From Geobacter sp. (GTDB lineage: Bacteria > Desulfobacterota > Desulfuromonadia > Geobacterales > Geobacteraceae): DNA of 64,000 nucleotides. Position 1 is the stretch's first letter. The number at the start of each line of letters is the position of its first letter. The position numbers and the translations under genes were made by a program. This document shows, in pieces, positions 51,468 to 61,846 of the stretch. Where the stretch lies: positions 100,685-164,684 of the forward strand of contig POSG01000006.1 of NCBI GenBank assembly GCA_003314535.1, read 5' to 3'. The notes under the pieces are model-generated. The model worked only from the letters and a program-made list of their open reading frames with translations, was not told where the DNA came from and ran no database searches.

Positions 51468-52490
51468 ATGTTCATAGATGAAGTCAAGATATCGGTGCAG
51501 TCCGGCCAGGGCGGCGCCGGGTGCGTTTCCTTCCGCCGGGAGAAGTTCATCCCCCGCGGAGGCCCGGACGGGGGTGACGGCGGCAGGGGCGGCGACGTGG
51601 TTTTCGAGGTTTCCGGCAGCATTTCCACCCTGCTGGATCTCAGGCAGCGGCCCCACCTGAAGGCAGGCCGCGGCGGCCACGGCATGGGCAAGGACCGGCA
51701 CGGCGCCGGTGGCAAGGACCTGCGCATAGCGGTTCCGCCGGGAACCCTGATCAAGGATGCGGAGTCCGGCGAGATTCTGGCAGATCTCCTCGAGCCGGGG
51801 GAAAGTGTCGTTCTGCTCAAGGGGGGGCGGGGAGGCCAGGGCAATGCCCGCTTTGCAACGTCAACCAACAAGGCGCCCAAGTTCGCCCAGCCCGGGGAGC
51901 CCGGCGAAGAGCGGAAGCTGAAACTCGAGCTGAAGCTGCTGGCGGATGTGGGGCTTTTCGGGTTTCCCAGCGTGGGCAAGTCTTCCTTCATTACCAGGAT
52001 ATCCGCAGCCCGTCCGAAAATTGCCGACTACCCGTTCACTACCCTGACGCCCCATCTCGGAGTGGTGGCATACAAGAATTACCGGTCCTTCGTGGTGGCC
52101 GACATTCCCGGCCTGATCGAGGGCGCCCATCAGGGCGCCGGTCTCGGGCACAGGTTTCTAAAGCACGTGGAAAGGACCAGGCTTCTCTTGCATATCCTGG
52201 ACCTGTCATGGATGCCGGAAAGGGACCCGATCCGCGAATACGAGGCGCTGAACCGGGAGCTTCTGCTGTTCGACGAGGAACTGGCGCGCAAGCCGCAGAT
52301 CGTGGTCGTGAACAAGCTCGACCTTCCCCAGGTGAGGGATAACCTCGGTAAGGTAATCCCGTATTTCAATAAGCTGGACATAAAGGTCTATCCGGTTTCA
52401 TCGGTTACCGGAGAAGGGGTGCCGGCGCTCCTCGACGCCATAGCGGAGCGCCTTTGGGGCAGTCACGAGGATACGGAACAGGGAGCGTAG
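51468..52490 (+). CDS. obgE: Obg-family GTPase
   Basis: A 340-residue Obg: Gly-rich N-terminal domain ([28 protein letters not shown]), G domain with GFPSVGKSS (G1), [22 protein letters not shown] (G3) and NKLD (G4). Obg helps large-subunit assembly. AGAGGAG precedes the ATG at 51468. No C-terminal OCT extension is evident. Confidence 0.96.
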   Translation: MFIDEVKISVQSGQGGAGCVSFRREKFIPRGGPDGGDGGRGGDVVFEVSGSISTLLDLRQRPHLKAGRGGHGMGKDRHGAGGKDLRIAVPPGTLIKDAESGEILADLLEPGESVVLLKGGRGGQGNARFATSTNKAPKFAQPGEPGEERKLKLELKLLADVGLFGFPSVGKSSFITRISAARPKIADYPFTTLTPHLGVVAYKNYRSFVVADIPGLIEGAHQGAGLGHRFLKHVERTRLLLHILDLSWMPERDPIREYEALNRELLLFDEELARKPQIVVVNKLDLPQVRDNLGKVIPYFNKLDIKVYPVSSVTGEGVPALLDAIAERLWGSHEDTEQGA

Positions 52491-52777
52491 TGTTTGCCAT
52501 GTAACAACGATCGTGGTAGTATCTTGTTTCTATCCGGGAACCCCTGGTAATGGCTGATAAAGGCCGGAACGGGGCTTTCGAGGAGATCGTGATACGGCTT
52601 CAGTGCAAGATCCCGAAAACCGGGAAAGCGCTTGAAACCAGTAAAAGCTCCAGCCAGTGAGTCGTGAGTTGACAGATTATCACGAGCAACGAGGAAGTTC
52701 CGCTCCGGCCCCAGGGAGACTTTCCGGATGTAATCCATCTTGATTTTGGTGTTTTCTCCGGGGAAATGGAGTGTCGG
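52491..52777. other. Gap between obgE and proB
   Basis: 287 bp without a clear plus-strand gene. A minus-strand frame (52463-52738, about 91 residues, [20 protein letters not shown] at its start) reads protein-like but has a poor ribosome site and overlaps obgE; I do not accept it as a gene. TTGACA at 52672 may belong to a proB promoter. Confidence 0.4.
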
Positions 52778-53899
52778 ATGCGCACGAAGGTACTGGAAAA
52801 TGTACGGCGGATAGTCATCAAAATCGGAAGCCGCGTCCTGACTGACGATGAGGGCGGCCTGGACCGCGATTTCCTGGAGTCCCTGGCTTGCGAGGTCTTG
52901 CAGCAACGAAACAACGGGCGCGAAGTGATAATCGTTTCCTCCGGCGCCATTGCCGCCGGCATCAGTGAACTGGGCCTGCCCGAACGGCCGAAAACCATTC
53001 CCCAGAAGCAGGCAACCGCGGCGGTGGGCCAGTCCAGGCTGATGCAGGAATATGAGCACGCCTTTTCCCGTTGCGACATGACGGTTGCCCAGGTCCTCCT
53101 GACCGGCGACGACCTTGCGAACCGCCTCCGCTTCCTCAATGCCAGGGCCACCCTGGACGCGCTTCTGGCCTACGGTGTGGTCCCGGTTATAAACGAGAAC
53201 GACACGGTTGCAGTCGAGGAGATCAAGTTCGGCGACAACGACAATCTTTCCGCACTGGTCACCACTCTTATGGAAGCCGATCTGCTGGTTATCCTGACCG
53301 ACATAGACGGTTACTACGATGCCGATCCCCGCACGAACCCCGATGCCAGGCTGGTCCCGGAGGTCAGGGCCGTGACCCGGGCCATCGAGAAGGCTGCGGC
53401 GGGCAGCGGTTCGAAAGTGGGCACCGGCGGCATGATAACGAAGCTTGCCGCTGCCAAGCGCGTGGGCCGCTTCGGCGCGCCTACAATCATCGCCAACGGC
53501 CGGAAACCTGGAACCCTTGCCATGGCCGTCAGCGGGGAGGAAGTGGGCACGCTGTTTCTGCCGTGCGCCGAATGCCTGAACCGGCGCAAGCATTGGATAG
53601 CCTACACCCTGAGAGCCCGCGGGCGGCTGTTCGTCGATACCGGGGCGCTGGTCGCCCTTTCCAGGCACGGCAAGAGCCTCCTCCCTTCCGGCATCACCAG
53701 GGTCGAGGGGGATTTCGGCCGCGGTTGCTGCGTAAGGATCTGCGGGCCAGATGGAGCAGAATTCGCCAAGGGACTGGTGGATTATTCCAGCCGGGAAATC
53801 GGCGCCATTCTCGGCCACAAGACCAACGAAATCGAGAGCGTGCTCGGTTACCGCTATGGTGACGAAATCATACATCGCGACAATCTTGTTATACTCTGA
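52778..53899 (+). CDS. proB: Glutamate 5-kinase
   Basis: A 373-residue ProB: amino acid kinase domain ([57 protein letters not shown]) and a C-terminal PUA domain. It phosphorylates glutamate, the first step of proline synthesis. GGAG lies six bases before the ATG at 52778. proA follows. Confidence 0.96.
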   Translation: MRTKVLENVRRIVIKIGSRVLTDDEGGLDRDFLESLACEVLQQRNNGREVIIVSSGAIAAGISELGLPERPKTIPQKQATAAVGQSRLMQEYEHAFSRCDMTVAQVLLTGDDLANRLRFLNARATLDALLAYGVVPVINENDTVAVEEIKFGDNDNLSALVTTLMEADLLVILTDIDGYYDADPRTNPDARLVPEVRAVTRAIEKAAAGSGSKVGTGGMITKLAAAKRVGRFGAPTIIANGRKPGTLAMAVSGEEVGTLFLPCAECLNRRKHWIAYTLRARGRLFVDTGALVALSRHGKSLLPSGITRVEGDFGRGCCVRICGPDGAEFAKGLVDYSSREIGAILGHKTNEIESVLGYRYGDEIIHRDNLVIL

Positions 53900-53953
53900 A
53901 ACGATCGGCAACTTGCCCTGCCGGCCCGTCCGGTGCCAAAGGAGGAAAAACGT

Positions 53954-55210
53954 ATGACTGTAGCCGACAAGATCAGGACCATAGCCGCCGATGCCCGTGC
54001 TGCTTCCTATGCCATGGCCAGGCTTTCATCAGCTGAGAAAAACGCCCTGCTTGTTGACATGGCGGGAGCGCTGGAGGAGCGGACCTCCCACCTGCTGGCC
54101 GAAAATGCAAGGGACCTGGAGGCTGCGGAGAAAAAAGGCATCTCGACCGCCATGCTCGACCGGTTGATGCTGAACGGCGAACGCATAGGTTCAATGGCTG
54201 ACGGCCTGCGGGAAGTGGCGGCGCTGCCCGATCCGGTCGGAGAAGTGACTCGTATGTGGAAGCGCCCCAACGGGCTGATGGTCGGCAAGATGAGGATACC
54301 TCTGGGTGTCATCGGCATTATTTACGAGGCTCGGCCCAATGTGACCGCCGATGCCGCGGCGCTCTGCCTGAAAGCAGGAAATTCAGTGATCCTCCGTGGC
54401 GGGTCCGAGGCGATCAATTCCAACGTGGCCATTTCCGGGATACTGCGTGATGTGATGGAGAAGGCCGGCATTCCTGCCGGCGCCCTGTCCGTCATCCCGT
54501 TTGTCGACCGCCAGGGCGTCCTGGAAATGCTCAAGCAGGACGAGTTCATCGACCTGATAATCCCACGGGGGGGCGAAAGCCTGATCCGTTTCGTCGTGGA
54601 GCATTCGAAAATACCGGTAATCAAGCATTACAAGGGCGTCTGTCATGTTTTCGTGGATGCGACCGCGGATTTCGACAAGGCGGAAAATATCATCATCAAC
54701 TCCAAAACCCAGCGCCCGGGCGTCTGCAACGCATTGGAAACCCTTCTCATTCATCGGGAAGCTGCTGAACGTTTCGTGCCCAGGATATTTTCCGTCCTTT
54801 CCGGACTGGGGGTGGAGATCAGGGGGGATGAAGCATTTCGCCGGTTTGCGCCGGAGGCGAAAACCGCCACTGAAGAAGACTGGTACGAGGAGTTCCTGGA
54901 CCTGGTGCTTGCCGTGAGGGTCGTTGACGGCCTGGATGAAGCCATCGAGCATATCAACAGGTATGGGTCGCTCCATACAGAGTCGATAGTGACTTCCGAC
55001 TACGGGAATGCCCAACGTTTCATACGTGAAGTCAATTCAGGAGTGGTGCTGGTCAACGCGTCGACCCGTTTTTCGGACGGCAACCAGCTCGGCCTCGGTG
55101 CGGAGATCGGCATATCGACCACAAAGCTGCATTCTTACGGCCCCATGGGGCTGGAAGACCTGACCACGACGAAATTCATCGTCTACGGAGAAGGTCAGGT
55201 CAGGGAGTAA
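53954..55210 (+). CDS. proA: Gamma-glutamyl phosphate reductase
   Basis: A 418-residue ProA: PLGVIGIIYEARPNVTADAAALCLKAGN, RPGVCNALETLLIHR (catalytic Cys) and NASTRFSDGNQLGLGAEIGIST. It reduces the ProB product to the semialdehyde. AAAGGAGG precedes the ATG at 53954. Confidence 0.97.
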   Translation: MTVADKIRTIAADARAASYAMARLSSAEKNALLVDMAGALEERTSHLLAENARDLEAAEKKGISTAMLDRLMLNGERIGSMADGLREVAALPDPVGEVTRMWKRPNGLMVGKMRIPLGVIGIIYEARPNVTADAAALCLKAGNSVILRGGSEAINSNVAISGILRDVMEKAGIPAGALSVIPFVDRQGVLEMLKQDEFIDLIIPRGGESLIRFVVEHSKIPVIKHYKGVCHVFVDATADFDKAENIIINSKTQRPGVCNALETLLIHREAAERFVPRIFSVLSGLGVEIRGDEAFRRFAPEAKTATEEDWYEEFLDLVLAVRVVDGLDEAIEHINRYGSLHTESIVTSDYGNAQRFIREVNSGVVLVNASTRFSDGNQLGLGAEIGISTTKLHSYGPMGLEDLTTTKFIVYGEGQVRE

Positions 55211-55280
55211 GAGGCAGGCACAGGGCGCAAGGGAAAGGGATTCAGGCATAAGGCGAAGTGTACGAGGAGGGGAGGGTGGA

Positions 55281-55949
55281 ATGAAGATCGGTATTTTCGG
55301 CGGCACGTTCAATCCGATCCACTTCGCCCATTTGCGGATCGCCGAGGAAATCCGGGAAGCCTTCAAGCTGGAACGGGTGCTTTTCGTCCCGGCTGCATCG
55401 CCGCCGCACAAACCCCTGGCCGATGACCTTTCGTTCGAGGAGCGGATGAGAATGGTCCGGCTTGCCGTGGAAGGCAATCCTTTTTTCTCGGTATCGGACA
55501 TAGAAGGACGGAGACAGGGAAAGTCCTATTCCATTGACACATTGCAGATTCTTCGGGATGTTTACCCTGAAGACGAGCTGTTCCTCATCATGGGGAGCGA
55601 CTCCTTTGCCGATTTCACGTCCTGGAAGGATTTCAAGGCGATTTTCTCCTGCTGCAACATCGTCACCATAGCGCGGCCCGGCGCAGCCGTACTCTTCGGA
55701 AATTCGGTGCCGGTTGCCATGCAGGACCAGTTTTGCTATCATCAGGCGGAAAACCGGCTGCAGCATTGCTCCGGTTATTCCGTCTACAGTCTGCAAGGAA
55801 CGCAGCTCGACATATCATCAACCGCGATTCGCGAGCTGATCCGGCAGGGGAAATCCATACGATACCTGGTGCCCGATCAGGTCGAACGCCATATCATGAA
55901 ACAGAGGTTATATGCCCGCAAGCAGCAAAACGTCACTGACACCCATTGA
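55281..55949 (+). CDS. nadD: Nicotinate-nucleotide adenylyltransferase
   Basis: A 222-residue NadD: GIFGGTFNPIHFAHLRIAEE (HxGH-like nucleotidyl-transfer site), PAASPPHKPL, and ISSTAIRE (second motif). It makes deamido-NAD from nicotinate mononucleotide and ATP. The rsfS gene overlaps its end by 38 bp. Confidence 0.95.
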   Translation: MKIGIFGGTFNPIHFAHLRIAEEIREAFKLERVLFVPAASPPHKPLADDLSFEERMRMVRLAVEGNPFFSVSDIEGRRQGKSYSIDTLQILRDVYPEDELFLIMGSDSFADFTSWKDFKAIFSCCNIVTIARPGAAVLFGNSVPVAMQDQFCYHQAENRLQHCSGYSVYSLQGTQLDISSTAIRELIRQGKSIRYLVPDQVERHIMKQRLYARKQQNVTDTH

Positions 55950-56304
55950 AAGAGCAACCCGCTGCGCCGAACTGGCGCTTGACAAGAAGGCGGAAGACGT
56001 AAAGATCCTTGACATAGGCCGCATTTCTTCAGTAGCTGACTACCTCGTGCTGGCGAGCGGCCACACGGACAGGCAAACCCAGGCCATTGCCGAATCGGTG
56101 CGGACCGGCCTGAAGAAATTCGGCAAGGCCCTCGACATCGAGGGGGTTCGTGAGGGCAACTGGATAGTCATCGATTATGGAGACGTCATCATGCATGTCT
56201 TCAGGGACGAGACGCGGCGATATTACAACCTTGACGAGTTGTGGGCGGCGGCGCCTCTTGTCGAATTGCCCCCGGAACCGCCCGGCGTTGTGAAAAAAGC
56301 GTGA
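55912..56304 (+). CDS. rsfS: Ribosomal silencing factor RsfS
   Basis: A 130-residue RsfS/Iojap: VKILDIGRISSVADYLVLASGHTDRQTQAIAESV, EGNWIVIDYGDVIMHVF and YYNLDELWAAAP. It binds L14 and blocks subunit joining when nutrients are low. It starts inside nadD and ends with GTGA shared with rlmH. Confidence 0.95.
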   Translation: MPASSKTSLTPIERATRCAELALDKKAEDVKILDIGRISSVADYLVLASGHTDRQTQAIAESVRTGLKKFGKALDIEGVREGNWIVIDYGDVIMHVFRDETRRYYNLDELWAAAPLVELPPEPPGVVKKA

Positions 56305-56762
56305 AGCTCCGGGTTCTCTGGATCGGGAAAACACAGCAGGAATGGGTCCGGAGCGGGATAGACGAGTACGCGTCGCGCATCCGCCGGTACTGTCCACTTG
56401 AGATTGGCGAAGTACGGGAGGAGAAGGCTTCCCGCGAGGAGGCCATGCGGGAGCGCGAATGCGGTCGCCTGCTGAAGCTTCTGCCGAAAGGCGCTCGCCT
56501 GGTCCTTCTGGATGAAAAGGGAACGGAACTCAGCTCGACCGACTTCGCGGCCATGCTCGGCCGCAACAGGGACAGCGGGGTGGGGGAGATGGCATTCGCC
56601 ATCGGCGGTGCATACGGTTTTTCCGCTGCCTTCAGGGAAAAGGCAGATTCAATCATTTCCCTTTCACGCATGACTTTCACCCATCAGATGGTGCGGGTTT
56701 TTCTCCTCGAGCAGCTTTATCGCGGGTTCACCATCCTGAACCGGGAGCCCTATCACCATTGA
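56301..56762 (+). CDS. rlmH: 23S rRNA pseudouridine1915 N3-methyltransferase
   Basis: A 153-residue SPOUT methyltransferase: LRVLWIGKTQQEWV, LLDEKGTELSSTDFA, FAIGGAYGFS (SAM loop) and RMTFTHQMVRVFLLEQLYRG with the C-terminal NREPYHH. GTG start overlapping the rsfS stop. Confidence 0.96.
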   Translation: MKLRVLWIGKTQQEWVRSGIDEYASRIRRYCPLEIGEVREEKASREEAMRERECGRLLKLLPKGARLVLLDEKGTELSSTDFAAMLGRNRDSGVGEMAFAIGGAYGFSAAFREKADSIISLSRMTFTHQMVRVFLLEQLYRGFTILNREPYHH

Positions 56763-56825
56763 CATGCTACTGCAGGCATTTGCATTCTGTCAGAATTTTT
56801 CTGCTGGCTGGTTACTGGAGGACCC

Positions 56826-58361
56826 ATGCCGAAACCACTTGTCCTTATGATCCTCGATGGCTGGGGTGTAAGAAACAGCCGTGAAGACAATGCCATAGCC
56901 CAGGCGGAAACACCCGTCATGAACAGACTCCGCTCGGAATATCCTTTCACTGAAATCGACGCATCGGGCATGGCTGTGGGGCTGCCGGACGGGCAGATGG
57001 GAAATTCCGAGGTCGGGCACCTGAACATTGGCGCCGGCAGGGTGGTCTACCAGGACCTGACACGCATTTCCAAGGCCATTGCAGACGGCCCCTTTTTTAC
57101 CAATCCCGTTCTCCTGCAGTGCATGGAGAAAACCGGGGCAACCGGCGGCCGGCTCCATCTTGCCGGTCTTCTTTCCGATGGTGGTGTCCATTCCCACAAC
57201 TCTCATCTCTACGCACTTCTTGAACTGGCAGGGAAAGCAGGTCTGAACGATGTTTTCGTGCACTGCTTCCTCGATGGTCGAGATACCCCCCCACGGAGCG
57301 CAGCCGATTACATTTCGGAGCTGGAAGCCGAGATGACCCGCATTGGGACCGGCCGCATCGCTTCCATCATGGGCCGCTATTACGCCATGGACCGGGACAA
57401 CCGCTGGGACCGGGTGGAAAAGGCATACGACTCCATGGTTCTTGGTAAGGGCAAGGCCTTCGCATCTGCCCGTGAAGCCATCGAGGACAGCTATGGGTCG
57501 GACGTGGGCGACGAGTTCGTTTTGCCCTCAGTCATGGTGAACGGCGACTGCCCGGTCGGCACCGTCCGGGATGGTGACGGGTTCATTTTTTTCAATTTCC
57601 GCGCTGACCGGGCCAGGGAGATAACACGTGCTTTCACGCAGGCGGATTTCGGCGGTTTCGAACGCAGGATTCATCCTGATCTCGCTTCATATGTGTGCAT
57701 GACGGAATACGACGTGACTTTCGGCCTGCCGGTGGCTTTCGGTCCGGAAGAGTTGAAGAACATTCTCGGCGGGGCGGTTTCCGCTGCGGGACTCCGCCAG
57801 TTGCGGATTGCCGAGACGGAGAAATACGCCCATGTGACCTTCTTCTTCAACGGCGGAAGCGAAGTTCCTTTCCCCGGGGAGGACCGGGTGCTGGTTCCTT
57901 CGCCCAAGGATGTGCCCACCTATGATCTCAAGCCGGAGATGAGCGCCTGTCAGGTTGCGGAACAGCTGGTCGAAAAAATCGACGAGGATGTGTACGACCT
58001 GATAATCGTTAATTTCGCCAATGCTGACATGGTTGGGCATACCGGCAACCTGGACGCAGCCACCCGGGCCATCGAAGCCGTGGATAAATGCGTCGGCAGG
58101 GTTGTGGAAAAGGCCCTTGCAAAGGGCGGATCGCTTCTTGTCACTGCCGACCACGGCAATGCGGAAATGATGAAGGACGAAGAAGGAAGGCCCCATACCG
58201 CCCATACCTGCAATCCTGTGCCGTTCATCCTCGTGGATGGATCAAGGAGGAATGTCCGGCTCCATACCGGCATCCTTGCGGATATCGCCCCAACCGTGCT
58301 GCAGTTGCTCGGCATTCCACAACCTGCAGACATGACCGGGAGAAGCCTGCTGGAAGGCTAG
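56826..58361 (+). CDS. gpmI: Phosphoglycerate mutase, 2,3-BPG-independent
   Basis: A 511-residue GpmI: LMILDGWG (metal Asp), [17 protein letters not shown] with phospho-Ser61, [13 protein letters not shown], and [13 protein letters not shown], then TADHGNAE. It interconverts 3- and 2-phosphoglycerate using Mn. Length is standard. Probably the last gene of the 45-58 kb run. Confidence 0.97.
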   Translation: MPKPLVLMILDGWGVRNSREDNAIAQAETPVMNRLRSEYPFTEIDASGMAVGLPDGQMGNSEVGHLNIGAGRVVYQDLTRISKAIADGPFFTNPVLLQCMEKTGATGGRLHLAGLLSDGGVHSHNSHLYALLELAGKAGLNDVFVHCFLDGRDTPPRSAADYISELEAEMTRIGTGRIASIMGRYYAMDRDNRWDRVEKAYDSMVLGKGKAFASAREAIEDSYGSDVGDEFVLPSVMVNGDCPVGTVRDGDGFIFFNFRADRAREITRAFTQADFGGFERRIHPDLASYVCMTEYDVTFGLPVAFGPEELKNILGGAVSAAGLRQLRIAETEKYAHVTFFFNGGSEVPFPGEDRVLVPSPKDVPTYDLKPEMSACQVAEQLVEKIDEDVYDLIIVNFANADMVGHTGNLDAATRAIEAVDKCVGRVVEKALAKGGSLLVTADHGNAEMMKDEEGRPHTAHTCNPVPFILVDGSRRNVRLHTGILADIAPTVLQLLGIPQPADMTGRSLLEG

Positions 58362-58596
58362 GGTCGCCGTTTCCTGCAGTTAGAGCGTAGACAGGGGGTA
58401 TGAAATTTGCTATTATTCCAAACAAATCAATGTTCGGGTGTAAAAATTTTGATATTGTCCTGTTATTGTCTTGCGGCTAAAGTGTTTTACTGTAAAATTA
58501 AAACGAACCTTTTCAGGTGAGAAGGATAATGTCCGTATTGTTACAGTTTACAGTGGCTGATTTTGTCCAGGGAAGTAAATACAAAGGAGGGAAATC

Positions 58597-59319
58597 ATGA
58601 AAAAATGCTTTTTGCTGTCAGGTTTGATGATGCTTCTGCTGTTTGCAGCGTCCTGCGCCCCGACGTATCACTTCGGTGTACAGGACAGGGCGATGCAGGT
58701 ACCGGATGAGTTCGGGCAGACCGAGGCGGTCATAGCACAGGCCGAGCAGTCGCCCGGCGCGAAGTACTGCCCGGAGAAGATTGCCAAGGCGAAGGACTTG
58801 GGCCGGCAGGCTGCTGAAACCTACTGGGCCTGCAACAATGACGAAGCTATGAGGCTGCTCGCCGAGGCCCGCAAACTTGCCAAAGACGCTGAAGGATGCG
58901 CACCGCCTCCTGTTGCTCAGGTAGAGCCGGAAAAGGTTGTCGCTCCTCCACCGCCTCCTCCCGGAAAGGTCTGCATCACTCTGAACGTCCAGTTTGATTA
59001 CAACAAGGCCGTCGTGAAACCGAAGTATCACAACGTCATAGGTAAAGTGGCTGAGTTCATGAAGAAGTATCCCACTACGACAGCGGAAATCGGTGGCCAC
59101 ACCGACAATCGCGGTACAGCTTCCTACAACATGAAGCTTTCCGAGCGCAGGGCCGTAAGCGTCAAGAACTACCTCGTCGAGAAGTTCGGCATCGAGAGTT
59201 CCCGTCTCTCCACGAAGGGATACGGATTCTCCAAGCCTGTCGCGACGAACAAAACCGCTGCAGGCCGTCAGAAAAACCGCCGCATCGAAGCGGTTATCGA
59301 ATGTGCCGAGGAAAAATGA
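58597..59319 (+). CDS. OmpA-family lipoprotein (Pal-like)
   Basis: A 240-residue lipoprotein: signal ending AASCAP, a helical DUF4398-like middle (AEQSPGAKYCPEKIAKAKDLG...) , a Pro-rich linker and an OmpA C-terminal peptidoglycan-binding domain (VQFDYNKAVVKPKY, EIGGHTDNRGTASYNMKLSERRA, GYGFSKPVATN). It ties the outer membrane to the cell wall. GGAGGG precedes the ATG; a terminator follows. Confidence 0.92.
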   Translation: MKKCFLLSGLMMLLLFAASCAPTYHFGVQDRAMQVPDEFGQTEAVIAQAEQSPGAKYCPEKIAKAKDLGRQAAETYWACNNDEAMRLLAEARKLAKDAEGCAPPPVAQVEPEKVVAPPPPPPGKVCITLNVQFDYNKAVVKPKYHNVIGKVAEFMKKYPTTTAEIGGHTDNRGTASYNMKLSERRAVSVKNYLVEKFGIESSRLSTKGYGFSKPVATNKTAAGRQKNRRIEAVIECAEEK

Positions 59320-59385
59320 TCAGGCATGACCGTAGGGTCTTGACCGAAGCGCAGAGCTGATTGACATCTGCGTGCCGGTTGCGGA

Positions 59386-59427
59386 AACGGACCGGTTGCC
59401 CTTTGCAGGGTGGCCGGTCCGTTTTTT
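59386..59427 (+). terminator. Terminator of the OmpA-like gene
   Basis: Stem AACGGACCGG / CCGGTCCGTT with an 18-base loop that itself can pair (GCCC/GGGT), then T-rich sequence. Confidence 0.82.
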
Positions 59428-59476
59428 ATTGCCTTGTTTCCGGGGGGGGGGTGATAGTGCATGCGCCTTGGGTGCC

Positions 59477-60481
59477 TCATGACGGCGCTATGCCGGATAT
59501 TATGCCTGCCCCATTGGGCAGGGAAACCGGGACGCGACGCAGGTTGCGGAAACCAGCTTCCACGAGCATTTCATTGATCTGGCCTTCGGAGTATGCTTGG
59601 CCGGCGGCGGTTCCTGTCAGCATGTTGAGGGAAAAGAGGGCCGGTTGGAGCGGGCTGTCCATGGTGTCGTTCAGGATGAATTCCTGGACGTAGATTCTCC
59701 CGCCTTTCTGAAGCGCGGCCGCGACCTTGCCGAGGATCAAGACGCACTCCCCCGGCCCTTCGGCATGGAGGATGTGGGACAGCCATGCAGCATCATGCCC
59801 GGTGGGAATCGGGTCTTTGAGGTAGTCTCCTGCCATGAAGCTTATCCTCCCTGACAGCCCGGAAGAGGCGATCTTGTCCTCTGCGAAGCGTCGGGTGGAC
59901 GGAAGGTCGAAGACGCATGCAGACAGGTCCGGATTTTGACGGCAAAAGTAAATGCTGTAGGTTCCGGGGCCTCCACCGAGGTCAAGAAGGCTGCGGCAAC
60001 CGCTTAGATCTATGTGGGGGATCACCAGCGGGGCGGCGCGCGTGGCAAGATTGAACATGCCCATTTCGAAGTCTTCCCTCAGCCGCTCTTCTTGGTCTTG
60101 CGGGTACTGTTGCCGGACCGGTTTGCCGGTTCTCACCGCCTCGTCCAGGCGTGCCCATTGGAACATCAGGTTATGGTGGTGTCGGATGATATGGCCCAGG
60201 TAGCCGGGCGAGGTCCTGGCCAAAAACCCGGCGGAAAATGGCGTCGCTGCATACGCATCACCGTTCTTCTCGAGCAGTCCCAATGCCGCCAGCGCATTCA
60301 GGAGCAAGGTGAGCCCCCTTTCATCGACGCCCAGCAGGTCGGCAAGGTTGCCGGCTGAATGCGGGCAGGCCGCAAGCGGGGTGAACAGGTCCAGCTCCAC
60401 CCCCGCGTGGATCGCGCATGAACTCCAGTATGAATTTGATATCTTAACCAACTCTTCAGGTGTCCAGTTCTTTCTTTCCAT
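59477..60481 (-). CDS. SAM-dependent O-methyltransferase-like protein
   Basis: A 334-residue protein with an N-terminal winged-helix dimerisation domain (AGNLADLLGVDERGLTLLLNALAALGLLEKNG) and a class I methyltransferase domain: SLLDLGGGPGTYS (SAM motif I), VFDLPSTRRF, ISFMAGDYLKDPIPTGHDAAWLSHILH. It resembles the acetylserotonin/hydroxyindole O-methyltransferase group; substrate unknown. Of two ATGs, the one at 60481 has GGGAG six bases before it. Confidence 0.85.
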   Translation of the reverse strand: MERKNWTPEELVKISNSYWSSCAIHAGVELDLFTPLAACPHSAGNLADLLGVDERGLTLLLNALAALGLLEKNGDAYAATPFSAGFLARTSPGYLGHIIRHHHNLMFQWARLDEAVRTGKPVRQQYPQDQEERLREDFEMGMFNLATRAAPLVIPHIDLSGCRSLLDLGGGPGTYSIYFCRQNPDLSACVFDLPSTRRFAEDKIASSGLSGRISFMAGDYLKDPIPTGHDAAWLSHILHAEGPGECVLILGKVAAALQKGGRIYVQEFILNDTMDSPLQPALFSLNMLTGTAAGQAYSEGQINEMLVEAGFRNLRRVPVSLPNGAGIISGIAPS

Positions 60482-60840
60482 CGTCATCTCCCTTTGGCTT
60501 TTTTCAGCCGTTTCCCTGAAAATATCCCTAAATCGTATGGAATCTTGCGCTACAGCGTCATGATCAATTGCTTCAGATTATCATTTCCTTTGTCTATCTG
60601 TTGTTTTAAAAATAGTGCCTGGCCGATATGCAAGGTCGCATCGCCGGGCATTGAACCGACAACTCTTTCAAAAAGTTTACCGGATTATGGCTTCATTGGA
60701 CAGATTGGTCCGGCAGTGAAAAGTGATTGGATGTGGGTCCAAGCATATTGGCCATATAGTATTCGCCCTGGTTGACTTGGGCGCAAATTCACCTAATCTC
60801 AAGCTATGGAATCCTTTACTCGGGAGGGGCGGAGGAAACA
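60482..60840. other. Intergenic region between methyltransferase and unknown gene
   Basis: About 360 bp, divergent. AT-rich near 60560-60620; no gene or strong structure supported. It must hold promoters for both neighbours. Confidence 0.4.
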
Positions 60841-61377
60841 ATGACCGTATCGTCAAATTCTGAAGACCTGATTAGGGGGATGCAGCCTGGGGAAGCGAAC
60901 ATCCTGCTGGCATCTCCTCCCAATTCGCAACCCGCATTCCTGGTCCGTGAAAGGACTGCAGTGATCAGGTTCCTGGGTGATTCGGGCGTGGATGCCAGGG
61001 GAGGATTGTTCCCGATAGGCAAGGTTGCCGTGACAGCTGTCGTTTTCCGGGTCGGCCGTCATTACCGAAAGGAATACGGCGTCTGGCTGGATTATTATGA
61101 TCCGCTCAAGGCGGGGTTGTTCCCAGCCATGTCCGGAAGCGAATATCTTTCCTTTTTTTTCCATGGGGACAGCTGCCGCCGCGAAAAGACGGTCATATCC
61201 CCAAATCCGCTTGCCGGCTTTTTCTTGAAAGCGGTGGAGAGGCTTAGCCTGATGCCCCCCTGGGACGCCGATCTGTTCAGGGAGGCGGTATCAAGAATTC
61301 TGCGCCGCTATCCGACGCCGGCTGAATTGTGGGAAGTTCTTGCTGCGCCCCGGTTTGCCGGTCTGGAAGCCGGATAG
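60841..61377 (+). CDS. Hypothetical protein
   Basis: A 178-residue protein with no recognised domain: alpha/beta pattern with PAFLVRERTAVIRFLGDSG, VVFRVGRHYRKEYGVWLDYYD and a helical C-terminus. GGAGGAAAC precedes the ATG at 60841, so it is probably real. No signal peptide or metal motif is seen. Confidence 0.7.
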   Translation: MTVSSNSEDLIRGMQPGEANILLASPPNSQPAFLVRERTAVIRFLGDSGVDARGGLFPIGKVAVTAVVFRVGRHYRKEYGVWLDYYDPLKAGLFPAMSGSEYLSFFFHGDSCRREKTVISPNPLAGFFLKAVERLSLMPPWDADLFREAVSRILRRYPTPAELWEVLAAPRFAGLEAG

Positions 61378-61380
61378 GCA

Positions 61381-61470
61381 ATGAAAACTGAAGGCGAAAG
61401 GAGGTTGACTGCCATGGAGCTGAAAATGATCCGTTTACGTGATCGGACCTTTGAAAACGCCATGGAATGA
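61381..61470 (+). CDS. Possible 29-residue small ORF
   Basis: Begins three bases after the previous stop; AAAGGAGG lies inside it before an in-frame ATG at 61414, which would give 18 residues (MELKMIRLRDRTFENAME). The strong ribosome site suggests translation, but no homologue is known to me. Confidence 0.3.
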   Translation: MKTEGERRLTAMELKMIRLRDRTFENAME

Positions 61471-61631
61471 CTGTTTCCCGTGCTCTCCTGCCCGGCATTT
61501 TCCCTGCCATTGGTAGGGTGTGGTTGCCCAACAAACTGGATCGTATCTGGAATATCCCCGCAAAGCCCACTGCTGTCATGTTTATCCCCTGTTGATCAAA
61601 AGAATTGATGTTGTTCCCCGCTCACCCAGAA

Positions 61632-61659
61632 TTGCAAATATTAAATAAACATTTATAAT
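61632..61659 (+). promoter_or_regulatory. Promoter of subtilase gene
   Basis: TTGCAA and TATAAT separated by 16 bp in an AT-rich stretch, about 190 bp before the start at 61847. The rest of 61471-61846 shows no gene. Confidence 0.65.
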
Positions 61660-61846
61660 AATAAACGACAAACGTGAACCCGGGATTTATCCGGGGTTAC
61701 GCTGGGGCCGAGCTTAAACTCAGGTTCGTGGTGCGGCGCTGTGCAGCACAAGCGGTCTGGTCGCTCGCGCATCATCTCCGGAAGGTGTGTGCGGGCGGGT
61801 GGGATCAGATGAAATCCATGACGATCCCCGAAAGAAAGGAGAGTTT

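Noticed and set aside
52463..53911. 482-codon minus-strand frame over proB
   Set aside because: Antisense to proB. Its last ~91 codons lie mostly outside proB and read protein-like, but overlap obgE and lack a good ribosome site, so not accepted as a gene.
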